In this document: in pieces, positions 1 to 10,594 of the stretch
How the letters are laid out: every line of letters starts with the position of its first letter
Position numbering within the stretch: position 1 is the first letter of the stretch
Assembly (NCBI GenBank): GCA_009746045.1
Contig: RPFO01000086.1
Span: forward strand, 62,001-126,000
Length of the DNA stretch: 64,000 nt
Direction: 5' to 3'
Source: Mesostigma viride
Lineage: Eukaryota; Streptophyta; Mesostigmatophyceae; Mesostigmatales; Mesostigmataceae
Made by a program: the position numbers and the translations under genes
The notes under the pieces: generated by a model
What the model was told of the DNA's origin: nothing
Database searches by the model: none
Seen by the model: only the letters and a program-made list of their open reading frames with translations

Positions 1-1766
1 GCCCGTCTACGTACATGGATGTCAAGGAATAGTAAATGATGAGGATTCAGGCTCCCATGGTGTCTCCATGGCCCGTCTACGTACATGAATGGCAAGTATG
101 TAATTAATGATGAGGATTCAGGCTCCCATGGTGTCATCATGGCCCGTCTACGTACATGGATGTCATTTATGTAATTAATGATGAGGATTCAGGCTCCCAT
201 GGTGTCATCATGGCCCGTCTTCGTACATGGATGTCAAAGAAAAAAAAAATGATGAGGATTCAGGCTCCCATGGTGTCATCATGGCTTGTCTACGTACATG
301 GATGGCATGTATGTAATTAATGAGGAGGATTCAGGCTCCCATGGTGTCTCCATGGCTGGCCTACGTACATGGATGTCAAGGAATAGTAAATCATGAGGAT
401 TCAGGCTCCCATGGTGTCATCATGGCCCGTCCACGTACATGGATGTCAAGGAATAGTAAATGATGAGGATTCAGGCTCCCATGGTGTCATCATGGCCTGT
501 CTACGTACATGGATGGCATGTATGTAATTAATGATGAGGATTCAGGCTCCATTGGTGTCATCATGGCTGGCCTACGTATGTACATGGATGTCAAAGAAAA
601 AAAAATGATGAGGATTCAGGCTCCCATGGTGTCATCATGGCCCGTCTACGTACATGGATGTCAAGGAATAGTAAATGATGAGGATTCAGGCTCCCATGGT
701 GTCATCATGGCCTGTCTACGTACATGGATGGCATGTATGTATTTAATGATGAGGATTCAGGCTCCCATGGTGTCATCATGGCTGGCCTACGTACATGGAT
801 GTCTCAGAAAAAAAATGATGAGGATTCAGGCTCCCATGGTGTCATCATGGCTGGCCTACGTACATGGATGTCAAAGAAAAAAAAATGATGAGGATTCAGG
901 CTCCCGTGGTGTCATTATGGCCCGTCTACGTGTTGTTGGCATGTATGAAATTAATGATGAGTATTCAGGATCCCATAGTGTCATCATGGCTGGCCTACGT
1001 ACATGGTTGGCATTTATGTAATTAATGATGAGGATTCAGGCTCCCATGGTGTCATCATTGCCCGTGTATGTACATGGTTGGCATTTATGTAATTAATGAT
1101 GAGGATTCAGGCTCCCATGGTGTCATCATGGCTTGTCTACGTACATGGGTGGCATTTATGTATTTAATGATGAGGATTCAGGCTCCCATGGGGTCATCAT
1201 GGCCCGTCTACGTACATGGATGGCATGTACATGTAATTAATGATGAGGATTCAGGCTCCATTGGTGTCATCATGGCTGGCCTACGTATGTACATGGATGT
1301 CAAAGAAAACAAAATGATGAGGATTCAGGCTCCCATGGTGTCATCATGGCCCGTCTACGTACATGGATGTCAAGGAATAGTAAATGATGAGGATTCAGGC
1401 TCCCATGGTGTCATCATGGCCTGTCTACGTACATGGATGGCATGTATGTATTTAATGATGAGGATTCAGGCTCCCATGGTGTCATCATGGCCCGTCTACG
1501 TACATGGATGTCAAGGAATAGTAAATGATGAGGATTCAGGCTCCCATGGTGTCATCATGGCCTGTCTACGTACATGGATGGCATGTATGTATTTAATGAT
1601 GAGGATTCAGGCTCCCATGGTGTCATCATGGCCCGTCTTCGTACATGGATGTCTCAGAAAAAAAATGATGAGGATTCAGGCTCCCATGGTGTCATCATGG
1701 CTTGTCTACGTACATGGATGGCATGTATGTAATTAATGAGGAGGATTCAGGCTCCCATGGTGTCTC
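1..1766 (+). repeat. 70-bp minisatellite array, forward orientation (copy A)
   Basis: Tandem units of 69-72 bp, each holding the core GGATTCAGGCTCCCATGGTG followed by a TACGTACATGGATG stretch. Alternating linkers (GTCAAGGAATAGTA, GGCATGTATGTAATTA, GTCAAAGAAAAAAA) give a higher-order pattern. The array runs off the left edge and matches 24,540-26,305 almost base for base. Open frames across it repeat the same peptide in shifting frames and are not taken as genes. Confidence 0.95.
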
Positions 1767-2509
1767 TGTTGCATTTGCACTGAACCAAGGTGATCGGAGG
1801 AAATTGATCTTGGTTATTAAATAACGCTTAAAAGACAAGCATTAAATCACAAATGCCGACGCCCACATTTCACGTATTTTATGGTGAAAAACGTGTGAAA
1901 ATAAGGCATGAGCGTGAGTTGCCAAGGAGCAGTGCCTAGGCTAAATGCTACGCCGCCCAAAGGACAGGTCACGACACAAACAGATCACAGCCGTACGATA
2001 CGTGGCGGCGCGTTCTAGGTGGTCGGATGCATTCAAGCACACATGTGCATGCATACATGCACAAAGGACTGAAAAGTTGCGCCGCGTCTGATACTCTACC
2101 ATTCTTATGATTTCTTTCTCAGACATGCGCCACAAGCTCGGACTTAGACAAAATCACTCACATAGGTGAAAAACCAGAAACAGTACCAACGTCCCTAAGA
2201 TCTGCGCGAAGCGCGGATCCTGCTGCATAACGTACGGTGGCAGCATAAGCAATCCAAGATGTACCGTCGGTGCCACACCAGCACCGGTACAATATTTTGT
2301 AGCACTCCACATATAGTCCGGACCCAAAAACAATTACAACGGGTCTCAAAAGTATGATCCGTACAGTATCTCGGACCTGAAACGCAGCACTAAAAATCCG
2401 TAACACGAATTAAATAGTCTGGATAAGTACAGTTGTGTCGTCCCACTAATTAGGCTAACTCACAGCCAAAAACTAGTGCCGAGACTGCCTTGGCCCACTA
2501 CGGCTGACA
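1767..2509 (-). repeat. 3' LTR of the gag-only element, copy A
   Basis: This 743-bp repeat starts TGTTGCATTTGC and ends CGGCTGACA on the plus strand. It is identical to 4,177-4,919 except at about position 1,875 (A here, C in the partner). Short ORFs inside it are repeated in all four LTRs of the window and show no recognisable protein. Confidence 0.95.
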
Positions 2510-2519
2510 CCCCCCTTAG
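2510..2519 (-). other. Polypurine tract of the LTR element
   Basis: Read on the minus strand, ACTAAGGGGGG directly precedes the TGTCAGCCG start of the 3' LTR. This is the expected position for the plus-strand primer of an LTR retrotransposon and fixes the element's orientation. Confidence 0.75.
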
Positions 2520-2600
2520 TGGGACAAGCTGGAAACAATGACTCGAAAAAGTATGGTGGCCAGGGCGCCCCTGGAGCAACGCACCACTGAACAAAAAATA

Positions 2601-3494
2601 CTACAGTTGGTCAGCGGGAGCCTCCACGCCAGTGTGGAAAACAAAACCAGGGGGCACCTCCAGTGCCTCCTGCGGATCAGGAGTGGACGTCAAGTTGGCC
2701 TGCGTCTTGGCTTCTCCGTCCCTTCCCCCCTTGCGGAGATGAGGGTGCTTCTTGAAACAGTTTGCCACCTTGTGGCCAGGCTTACCACAGTGGTGACATT
2801 TCCCCCGCCGATCATCCACCCCCATGGTGGCGAAAACCCCCAGGATCCCCGTGGGGTCAGTGGCAGCAGAGCTGCTGCCCCCCTTGGCGGCTCTGAGAAC
2901 AGCCGCTTGTGCATTCAGGCTGTCCTCCACCCTCAGTACTCGAGCCTTGTAATCGGCCCAGGACATCTCGTGCACCTTGATGTCCTGTCCAGCCATCACA
3001 GCTCGGATACTAGCCGGCATCACGTCGTGAGTAGACAGAACAAGGTCCAGGTCAGCGAACTTGCCTCCCAGGGACTCATACTCGTCGCGCGTGTACTCCC
3101 TGGCCACAAGGACTGGCCGGAGAGATTTCTCCGTGACAGGATCCCTGGATGTCAGCTTCTGCCGCAGCTCCATGCGATACGTCTCCGTAGTCTTGTCCTT
3201 GCCGTAGCGGTCTGTAAGAATGGCCCACGCCTCCTGAGAGGTGTCCGCCCGCTTGATGAGTAACAGAGCGGAACCATCCAGAAACGTGCTCATGGCAGAC
3301 AACACCGCTGCATCCTTCTTTGCATCAGTGACATCGCCAGTCAAAACCCCCTGCAACTCATGCGCCTTCAAGAGACGCTGAAACCTGATAACAGTTGTGT
3401 CCCACTTCCCCACGTCTGATCCATCAAAAGTGGGAATGTTCTTGGCATTGGAAATAACAGATTGTGTATTAGTCATATTCCCAGACATTTTCAA
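2601..3494 (-). CDS. gag: Copia-type Gag polyprotein (capsid and zinc knuckle), copy A
   Basis: This 297-residue ORF fits a Copia-type Gag, the structural protein that packages element RNA into virus-like particles in the cytoplasm. An FDGSDVGKWD segment near residues 23-33 and a long helical middle (QEAWAILTDRYG, about 129-140) are typical of the family. A CCHC zinc knuckle, CHHCGKPGHKVANC, lies at about residues 233-246, and a short basic and proline-rich tail follows. No protease motif follows; the stop comes about 90 bp before the 3' LTR. The start chosen is the first ATG after a leader of about 680 nt. The same protein is encoded without change at 27,140-28,033, which shows the frame has stayed open in both copies. 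Confidence 0.88.
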   Translation of the reverse strand: MKMSGNMTNTQSVISNAKNIPTFDGSDVGKWDTTVIRFQRLLKAHELQGVLTGDVTDAKKDAAVLSAMSTFLDGSALLLIKRADTSQEAWAILTDRYGKDKTTETYRMELRQKLTSRDPVTEKSLRPVLVAREYTRDEYESLGGKFADLDLVLSTHDVMPASIRAVMAGQDIKVHEMSWADYKARVLRVEDSLNAQAAVLRAAKGGSSSAATDPTGILGVFATMGVDDRRGKCHHCGKPGHKVANCFKKHPHLRKGGRDGEAKTQANLTSTPDPQEALEVPPGFVFHTGVEAPADQL

Positions 3495-3524
3495 ACCTAC
3501 TCAGGATGGTCACACCAATCACTG

Positions 3525-3941
3525 TCACTCCTCACCAGTAGGACGAACTGTAGGATTCTCAGGAACTATTGCGGACTCCTCAGGGATGAGCTGGTCTAAA
3601 AATTCCGCCAAACGGCGCAGAGTTCGAGGGGTGCACACGATCTCCCAATTAAAACTGGTGCCCCTATACTGTACTTCCACAGATGCTCTGTTCGGAGAAG
3701 GGGACACCCCCTGATGGCCGGTGTTGTAATCAGGATCCGGAATGACAATAGGATCTCCAGCAGATCTGGGACACCACAGAGCAGTGGTCAAATCCCTTTG
3801 CATAGACAAGTTTCTCCCCACTGAAAAAATGTTGCAGAAAAACCAGATTTTTACTGCCCAGGAAGAACAGAAAAAACGTTTTCTCCAAAGGAAAACGTCT
3901 CCACAGGAAAGATTCTTCAAGAATAAAGACAACCTTCCCAA
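3525..3941 (-). CDS. Unrecognised ORF in the leader of the gag-only element
   Basis: A 138-residue open frame lies between the primer site and gag on the coding strand, ending 30 nt before the gag ATG. The first half is hydrophobic and low-quality. The second half (a PDPDYNTGHQG stretch to the end) looks more protein-like but matches nothing I recognise. It is preserved in copy B (28,064-28,480), but the two copies are too recent for that to prove selection. It may simply be leader sequence. Confidence 0.25.
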   Translation of the reverse strand: MGRLSLFLKNLSCGDVFLWRKRFFCSSWAVKIWFFCNIFSVGRNLSMQRDLTTALWCPRSAGDPIVIPDPDYNTGHQGVSPSPNRASVEVQYRGTSFNWEIVCTPRTLRRLAEFLDQLIPEESAIVPENPTVRPTGEE

Positions 3942-4164
3942 TACTCAAGTGGCCCTTATGCCAAGGGTCTTACACTTTCAACAGAACAATGCAGTTCCCT
4001 CAAGAAGAACACCTCCCACAAATTGGGTGGCCCGATTTCAACAAGAAGAAGCGAAAGAGGCGCATCCAAAGACTGCAATGTAGATGTGGGGCGTCCCCCT
4101 CACAGTCTTGGACAAGGTGAAGTGTATGAAGTTTGGCTTCACCAGATTTTGCCTGTCACTTTCT

Positions 4165-4176
4165 GACTCGATACCA
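4165..4176 (-). other. Primer binding site, initiator-Met tRNA type
   Basis: On the minus strand the bases directly after the 5' LTR read TGGTATCGAGTC. TGGTATC pairs with the ...GATACCA 3' end of eukaryotic initiator Met tRNA, the usual primer of Copia elements. The match weakens after seven or eight bases. Confidence 0.7.
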
Positions 4177-4919
4177 TGTTGCATTTGCACTGAACCAAGG
4201 TGATCGGAGGAAATTGATCTTGGTTATTAAATAACGCTTAAAAGACAAGCATTAAATCACAAATGCCGACGCCCACATTTCACGTCTTTTATGGTGAAAA
4301 ACGTGTGAAAATAAGGCATGAGCGTGAGTTGCCAAGGAGCAGTGCCTAGGCTAAATGCTACGCCGCCCAAAGGACAGGTCACGACACAAACAGATCACAG
4401 CCGTACGATACGTGGCGGCGCGTTCTAGGTGGTCGGATGCATTCAAGCACACATGTGCATGCATACATGCACAAAGGACTGAAAAGTTGCGCCGCGTCTG
4501 ATACTCTACCATTCTTATGATTTCTTTCTCAGACATGCGCCACAAGCTCGGACTTAGACAAAATCACTCACATAGGTGAAAAACCAGAAACAGTACCAAC
4601 GTCCCTAAGATCTGCGCGAAGCGCGGATCCTGCTGCATAACGTACGGTGGCAGCATAAGCAATCCAAGATGTACCGTCGGTGCCACACCAGCACCGGTAC
4701 AATATTTTGTAGCACTCCACATATAGTCCGGACCCAAAAACAATTACAACGGGTCTCAAAAGTATGATCCGTACAGTATCTCGGACCTGAAACGCAGCAC
4801 TAAAAATCCGTAACACGAATTAAATAGTCTGGATAAGTACAGTTGTGTCGTCCCACTAATTAGGCTAACTCACAGCCAAAAACTAGTGCCGAGACTGCCT
4901 TGGCCCACTACGGCTGACA
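4177..4919 (-). repeat. 5' LTR of the gag-only element, copy A
   Basis: This 743-bp LTR with TG...CA ends is near-identical to 1,767-2,509. Position 4,919/4,920 is the outer boundary next to the GTCTC target duplication. Confidence 0.95.
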
Positions 4920-5101
4920 GTCTCCATGGCTGGCCTACGTACATGGATGTCAAGGAATAGTAAATCATGAGGATTCAGGCTCCCATGGTGTCATCATGGC
5001 CCGTCCACGTACATGGATGTCAAGGAATAGTAAATGATGAGGATTCAGGCTCCCATGGTGTCATCATGGCCTGTCTACGTACATGGATGGCATGTATGTA
5101 A
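4920..5101 (+). repeat. Minisatellite remnant between two insertions, copy A
   Basis: About 2.5 units of the 70-bp minisatellite lie between the LTR element and the 1.76-kb TIR element. It begins with the 3' target duplication GTCTC and ends with the GTAA target duplication of the next element. Confidence 0.93.
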
Positions 5102-6861
5102 TGTCCAAAAACCAAATGTCCTCATTTGAGGACATAGTCCTCGTTTGAGACGGGGGGGGTCAGGGGCGTGGTTTTGGCGCCAAATTTGGTCCTAGGGTCA
5201 CTTGGTGGGTTTTGGCGCGAAACTGGGATAGGTACTGAGCGCGCCAAGCCCCTGGGGTCGACAGGGGTCGACCGTACCTGGAAATATGAGGCGACGAAAA
5301 GTACCTACAACAGCAAGAACATCGCAATGCAATCGAGTGTTTTGTCGAGTGGCGGCTATGGGGTCGTGCCAGTTCCGAGGCTTGCCTGAATGTTATAGGG
5401 CATTATTTTGCCCCGAACGAAGACAGCATTTTAGATCGTCATCTAGTGATTTCGAAGATGCTATTCTTCACGTGCAGGTGCTTTGTATATGTCGAAAATT
5501 TTGTTCATGAACGGATTTTGGCATTGTTGAAGAAAATCTGAGAGCTACGTAGATCGCATGATAGGTCAGTTCGCAGATCGGTTTTACAATATCTTTTTCC
5601 GCCCAGGCGCTGCGGATATCGCGAGTATGGGTTATGGTACGCTTCTGGGCTTACATATGGGTGACATGGGGAGAAGAGGGACCTGGGCAGTTGCATGCGT
5701 CAAAGAGTCTCTATTTTTTCGTCGTGATGTCGCAGTCGCGCCTGGCGAAAACCAGGGCGAGCGCGAGCCATATTTTTCTTTTGCCGCAAGGCTGGGTGCT
5801 TCCCACGCGTCACCGTCCTTTAATATATATTTCTTGAGCTGGCCCGCGCAGCTGGCGGCATGGGCGCACGTCAAGAACAAGGTTCCGACTGTCATTCTCA
5901 ACCGCATCGTTCTAAGTAAGCGTGTTAAGCGGATTGTAACCTGTAACTCCCGCAGACGTGATAATTCCGGTTGCTTTCAATGCCCAACTTCGTGGTTTTG
6001 ATTACGTTTATGTCCGGGGAATAACGGAAGTTTGCTGGGCAGTACTTTCTTTTCCCGTTGCGTCACTGAAAAGGTAAACGGCCTTGCGTTATCAAAACAG
6101 CAGCAAGTATAAGTCGCTGTGCTTAATTGCGATGTGGTAGTTTGATTCAACACATATACAGCCTTGTTGCTGAGAAGTTTTTCAAGGCTTGCTGGTATGT
6201 TGCCCATATGTTTCTAATGCTTCAACTCATGTCCAAGTGATCAAGACTGGCTTGGAAACTTGAGCTTGTCATGTTTACATTGTGCTTGTGTTACAACTTG
6301 TGCCTCTTTGCAGTATATGTTTCATATATAACGTAAGGGTTCAGCATCATGGTTTAGCACCGTGGTGGCAGCCGAGCCTCTACTAACGATCATGGACCTA
6401 ACCTTGGCAAGTATTTGCTTCATATTTCACTCTTTGGACTGATCTAGCTTTACACCTGCTGTTGGGCCTGCACCATGGTCCCTGGCTGCCATTTACATTT
6501 TGTGCCCCCCCCGGCAGGCTGCAGGGTCTAGGACTGCGAGGGTGTAACATAGACATGCTGTGGGCACCCTGGGTGCATTTTCAGGACCAGCCATGACCTG
6601 GCCATGCCTTCTTTCTTGGCATATTGTTGACTTGAGTGCTATTTGGTCACTCGCGTAGCGACCCCCCTGCATTCATAAATTGTAAACAATTATACAATGA
6701 TCATATTTCATGGATGTTAAGCATTGCAACTCTTGAACATATCATAAATGAACATGGTTCCATACCGTACCCATGGATTTGTTGACATGTGTGAGTTATT
6801 ACAAATGGTCTCCATGCTTAAAAATGTCCTCATTTGAGGACATTTTCTTGGTGATTAGACA
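5102..6861. mobile_element. 1.76-kb non-autonomous TIR element with palindromic subtermini, copy A
   Basis: The insertion interrupts the minisatellite and is flanked by GTAA (5,098-5,101; 6,862-6,865). Its ends are imperfect inverted repeats starting TGTC (TGTCCAAAAACCAA against TGTCTAATCACCAAG). Just inside each end is the same 20-bp palindrome, ATGTCCTCATTTGAGGACAT (5,116-5,135; 6,824-6,843). Several overlapping ORFs exist (for example 5,558-6,001 plus and 5,632-5,907 minus), but none resembles a transposase or any known protein. It is most likely a non-autonomous DNA transposon, possibly holding captured DNA. The same insertion is at 29,641-31,401. Confidence 0.8.
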
Positions 6862-7273
6862 GTAATTAATGATGAGGATTCAGGCTCCATTGGTGTCATC
6901 ATGGCTGGCCTACGTATGTACATGGATGTCAAAGAAAAAAAAATGATGAGGATTCAGGCTCCCATGGTGTCATCATGGCCCGTCTACGTACATGGATGTC
7001 AAGGAATAGTAAATGATGAGGATTCAGGCTCCCATGGTGTCATCATGGCCTGTCTACGTACATGGATGGCATGTATGTATTTAATGATGAGGATTCAGGC
7101 TCCCATGGTGTCATCATGGCTGGCCTACGTACATGGATGTCTCAGAAAAAAAATGATGAGGATTCAGGCTCCCATGGTGTCATCATGGCTGGCCTACGTA
7201 CATGGATGTCAAAGAAAAAAAAATGATGAGGATTTAGGCTCCCGTGGTGTCATTATGGCCCGTCTACGTGTTG
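6862..7273 (+). repeat. Minisatellite block, copy A
   Basis: Six or so units of the 70-bp minisatellite between the TIR element and the YR-type insertion at 7,274. It is equivalent to 31,402-31,813 in copy B, where the array continues without interruption. Confidence 0.93.
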
Positions 7274-8841
7274 ATACATTTCTTGTTTTTGGTCCATTGG
7301 AGTTCCTTCCCACCAAGAGAAACATTTATTTTACATTTTTGTGTGCTAGGCTTTATACGGACAGCCTATACCACACCTTCAAACTCAGTGCACATCATTA
7401 TCAAGTTGGTTATTGTAGCACCATGCTGGGGGCCCAGCATACTCGAACACAAGGTGTTGCCCCCACACCTCCTTCTTGGCCACCAAGGCTGTCGCCAACC
7501 TTGGTGCCGATTTTCTTTCCGCCCATGGCCCCCCTCCTGCACGCTGCCACGGCTGTACTGCCGCCCCCGTGTGGCCGCTACGGTTTCCCGGCGGACGCAG
7601 GGCGGCACCCATGTCGTTCCCCCCGTTAGGGGGGCGGTTTCCAGCGGCTGCTCATTAGGCCTTACGCCCCCGGACCGTCTCTCACAAGCCCAGGACCCAT
7701 CACCAGCCCACCCCCGAGGCTGGGATTTCCCGGCATTGAAACCTTTGTGGCGATAGGCCCTCTACCCTACCAAGGCCTTGGCTTGGAAACTGCTTAGCCA
7801 AGGCCCTGACCAGGGCTTGTGTTGTTGTAGGAAATTTTTTATGGCATAGATATGCCCCCCTGGCTGAACCGAACTCTTTATCGCTTTTCCTATAATGCAT
7901 CATACAGGATAAAAACAAGGCGATAAAACAGCAAGAATTTCAGCCCCGCCAGGCGAACATTCTTTGCTGAAAAACTGATGATGAAGAGCGCGCTCCTCCC
8001 ACCAAGATTCGCTCCAGCCCCGCATCCTCCCCGAAACTCCCGTCTGGCCACAGGCCGAAAGATCGGGTCCGCTGTCAGGCTCCTGGCAGTTATGGGCTAC
8101 CCTGGCACCCCGCGCTAGCCATCTCCACGTTTAAGGCAGATTCGCCTCCACCTGTGATTCTTTCCACCGTAGCCGCTGGCCCTGGCCTGTATGGCTCCTT
8201 CCCTGACGTTGTCCGACTAAAATCGCAGCTTCCCCAGTGTCAGGAAGCCGCTTGCCGCACCCAGGGGTAGAGGGGAATCGTCAGTGGGCCCAGCGCCGGA
8301 AATCACACCATTTTACTCAAAACGTAGAGCCCCCCACCCAACAACCATTACCGTGGCCTGTAACGGTGGGTGGCGAACATAAAGAATTTTATTCCAGGCC
8401 TCTCCACGCCCGGAGAGGCCGATAGCATCGTCTTACATTCAGCGCAGCCGCCATAGCGGCCAGCCGACCTTGCCAGCAAATGCTGGGATCAAGTTGCGAA
8501 GCTGAAAAGAGGCCTCCCTACGTCCCCTACACCACTCTAAGTACTGACTATCATTCACATTGCGCCACGCAGGCCTGCCGGCTGGCGCAGGTACAAGGTG
8601 TACTGACTGCCAATCACAGTTGCGCCACGCCTGGCGGCTGGCGCAGGTAACAAGGTCTAGTGACGTACGTTAGAAGCTACCTAGGCCTGCACTCCGGAAC
8701 CACACTCAGCCTAGGCACAAAAAGGGCCGGCCGGTGCAGTACCCTCGTGACATGCAAGCGCTAGTCTTACGCTACCTACGGCAGGTCGGTCCCCTTTGAG
8801 CCCGTCCACGCGTCATATATAAAATGAGCGAAGCTCAGCAA
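7274..8841 (-). mobile_element. Hairpin-ended non-autonomous YR-type element, long form (1,568 bp)
   Basis: The exact insert is defined by comparison with copy B, where GTGTTG is joined directly to TTGGCATG (about 31,810-31,820). It starts ATACATTTCTTG and ends TGAGCGAAGCTCAGCAA, with a TGAGC/GCTCA hairpin. There is no target duplication. Both ends resemble the ends of the YR retrotransposon at 52,326-57,653 (ATCCATTTCTGG; TGAGCATAGCTCACCAA), so it is probably a non-autonomous relative mobilised by a tyrosine recombinase. The interior has no convincing gene; ORFs at 7,244-7,756 and 8,237-8,425 are unrecognisable. A 595-bp internally deleted form is at 13,902-14,496. Confidence 0.75.
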
Positions 8842-9830
8842 TTGGCATGTATGAAATTAATGATGAGTATTCAGGATCCCATAGTGTCATCATGGCTGGC
8901 CTACGTACATGGTTGGCATTTATGTAATTAATGATGAGGATTCAGGCTCCCATGGTGTCATCATTGCCCGTGTATGTACATGGTTGGCATTTATGTAATT
9001 AATGATGAGGATTCAGGCTCCATTGGTGTCATCATGGCCCGTCTACGTACATGGGTGGCATTTATGTATTTAATGATGAGGATTCAGGCTCCCATGGGTC
9101 ATCATGGCCCGTCTACGTACATGGATGGCATGTATGTAATTAATGATGAGGATTCAGGCTCCATTGGTGTCATCATGGCTGGCCTACGTATGTACATGGA
9201 TGTCAAAGAAAAAAAATGATGAGGATTCAGGCTCCCATGGTGTCATCATGGCCCGTCTACGTACATGGATGTCAAGGAATAGTAAATGATGAGGATTCAG
9301 GCTCCCATGGTGTCATCATGGCCTGTCTACGTACATGGATGGCATGTATGTATTTAATGATGAGGATTCAGGCTCCCATGGTGTCATCATGGCTGGCCTA
9401 CGTACATGGATGTCTCAGAAAAAAAATGATGAGGATTCAGGCTCCCATGGTGTCATCATGGCTGGCCTACGTACATGGATGTCAAAGAAAAAAAAATGAT
9501 CAGGATTCAGGCTCCCGTGGTGTCATTATGGCCCGTCTACGTGTTGTTGGCATGTATGAAATTAATGATGAGGATTCAGGCTCCCACAGTGTCATCATGG
9601 CTGGCCTACGTACATGGTTGGCATTTATGTAATTAATGATGAGGATTCAGGCTCCCATGGTGTCATCATTGCCCGTGTATGTACATGGTTGGCATTTATG
9701 TAATTAATGATGAGGATTCAGGCTCCATTGGTGTCATCATGGCCCGTCTACGTACATGGGTGGCATTTATGTATTTAATGATGAGGATTCAGGCTCCCAT
9801 GGGGTCATCATGGCTTGTCTACGTACATGG
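8842..9830 (+). repeat. Minisatellite block, copy A, right end of array
   Basis: About 14 units of the 70-bp minisatellite continuing after the insertion. The array stops at TACGTACATGG near 9,830, where single-copy-like sequence begins. Copy B stops at the same base pattern near 32,811. Confidence 0.93.
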
Positions 9831-10104
9831 AGTCATATTGATTCATGGAACAATGAGATACCATTCTTAATTGAAAATTGTTCTTGATACTTTCACATGC
9901 ATGCCCGGAATCGTGAATTTGTGCGGGTTTCCATGATGACAATCCTCATTGAATTCTTGAGCACACAATATTGAGCAATTTAGGGGCACTTCGGCAATGT
10001 TGACCATTTTCATTCATGATAAAATTAACATTTAATGCAATAAATACATATTCCACTCATTTTAATAAACCATGCAAAAACTTTACAAGCACGCTCAAGC
10101 TAGG
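9831..10104. other. AT-rich spacer, no gene seen
   Basis: About 270 bp of AT-rich sequence between the two minisatellites, present again at 32,812-33,085. No ORF, RNA gene or terminal repeat was recognised. Confidence 0.6.
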
Positions 10105-10594
10105 GGTGGGCTGGCATGCACGCGTGGGTGTGGGGGTGGGCTGGCATGCATGCGTGGGTGTGGGGGGGGCTAGCCTGCATGCGTGGGTGTGTGGGGGGGC
10201 TGGCATGCATGCGTGGGTGTGTGGGGGGCTAGCATGCATGCGTAAGTGTGGGGGGGGCTGGCATGCATGCGTGGGTGTGTATGGGGGCTGGCATGCATGC
10301 GTGGGTGTGTGTGGGGCTAGCATGCATGCGTGGGTGTGGGGGGGCTGTCATGCATGCGTGGGTGTGGGGGGGCTGGCATGAATGCGTGGGTGTGGGGGGG
10401 CTAGCATGCATGCGTGGGTGTGGGGGTGGGCTAGCATGCATGCGTGGGTGTGAGTGTGGGCTAGCATGCATGCGTGGGTGTGGGGGGGGGCTAGCATGCA
10501 TGCGTGGGTGTGGGGGGCCGGGGCCGGGGCTAGCATGCATGCGTGGGTGTGGGGGTGGGCTAGCATGCATGCGTGGGTGTGGGGGGGGGCTAGC
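10105..10594 (+). repeat. G-rich 29-bp minisatellite with palindromic core, copy A
   Basis: About 16-17 units of roughly 29 bp, each with the self-complementary 10-mer GCATGCATGC and a GTGGGTGTGGGGGGG run. The long G runs could form quadruplexes, and the GCATGCATGC cores could extrude small cruciforms. Unit order and G-run lengths differ from the copy at 33,086-33,580, as expected for an unstable array. Confidence 0.93.

Larger units (their letters stand above)
1767..4919 (-). mobile_element. Gag-only Copia-like LTR retrotransposon (TR-GAG type), copy A
   Basis: Two 743-bp LTRs with TG...CA ends flank 1.67 kb of internal DNA. A 5-bp target duplication GTCTC (1,762-1,766; 4,920-4,924) comes from the minisatellite. 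On the minus strand the 5' LTR is 4,177-4,919, followed directly by a TGGTATC primer site, a gag gene, a purine tract and the 3' LTR. There is no protease, integrase or reverse transcriptase, so the element must depend on pol proteins from elsewhere. The two LTRs differ by about one base, so insertion was recent. The same element with the same flanks sits at 26,306-29,458, so it predates the segmental duplication. Confidence 0.93.

Noticed and set aside
1068-1736. A 222-codon open frame, and many similar ones, encoding repeats of a RIQAPMVSSW peptide
   Set aside because: All lie wholly inside the 70-bp minisatellite. Because the unit is not a fixed multiple of three, the same peptide appears in shifting frames, and the frame ends at random. 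No start context, intron or protein-like conservation supports a gene.
1941-2406. Small minus-strand ORFs of 64 and 82 codons
   Set aside because: They lie in the LTRs and recur in all four LTR copies as part of the repeat; nothing suggests translation.
2538-3263. A 241-codon plus-strand ORF opposite gag, repeated at 27,077-27,802
   Set aside because: It is antisense to the well-supported Copia Gag with zinc knuckle, and its protein has no recognisable features.
7274-8841. Helitron interpretation of the hairpin-ended insert
   Set aside because: The 3' hairpin is reminiscent of a Helitron, but the exact ends are ATAC...GCAA rather than TC...CTRR and the insertion is not between A and T. The resemblance to YR retrotransposon ends is closer.
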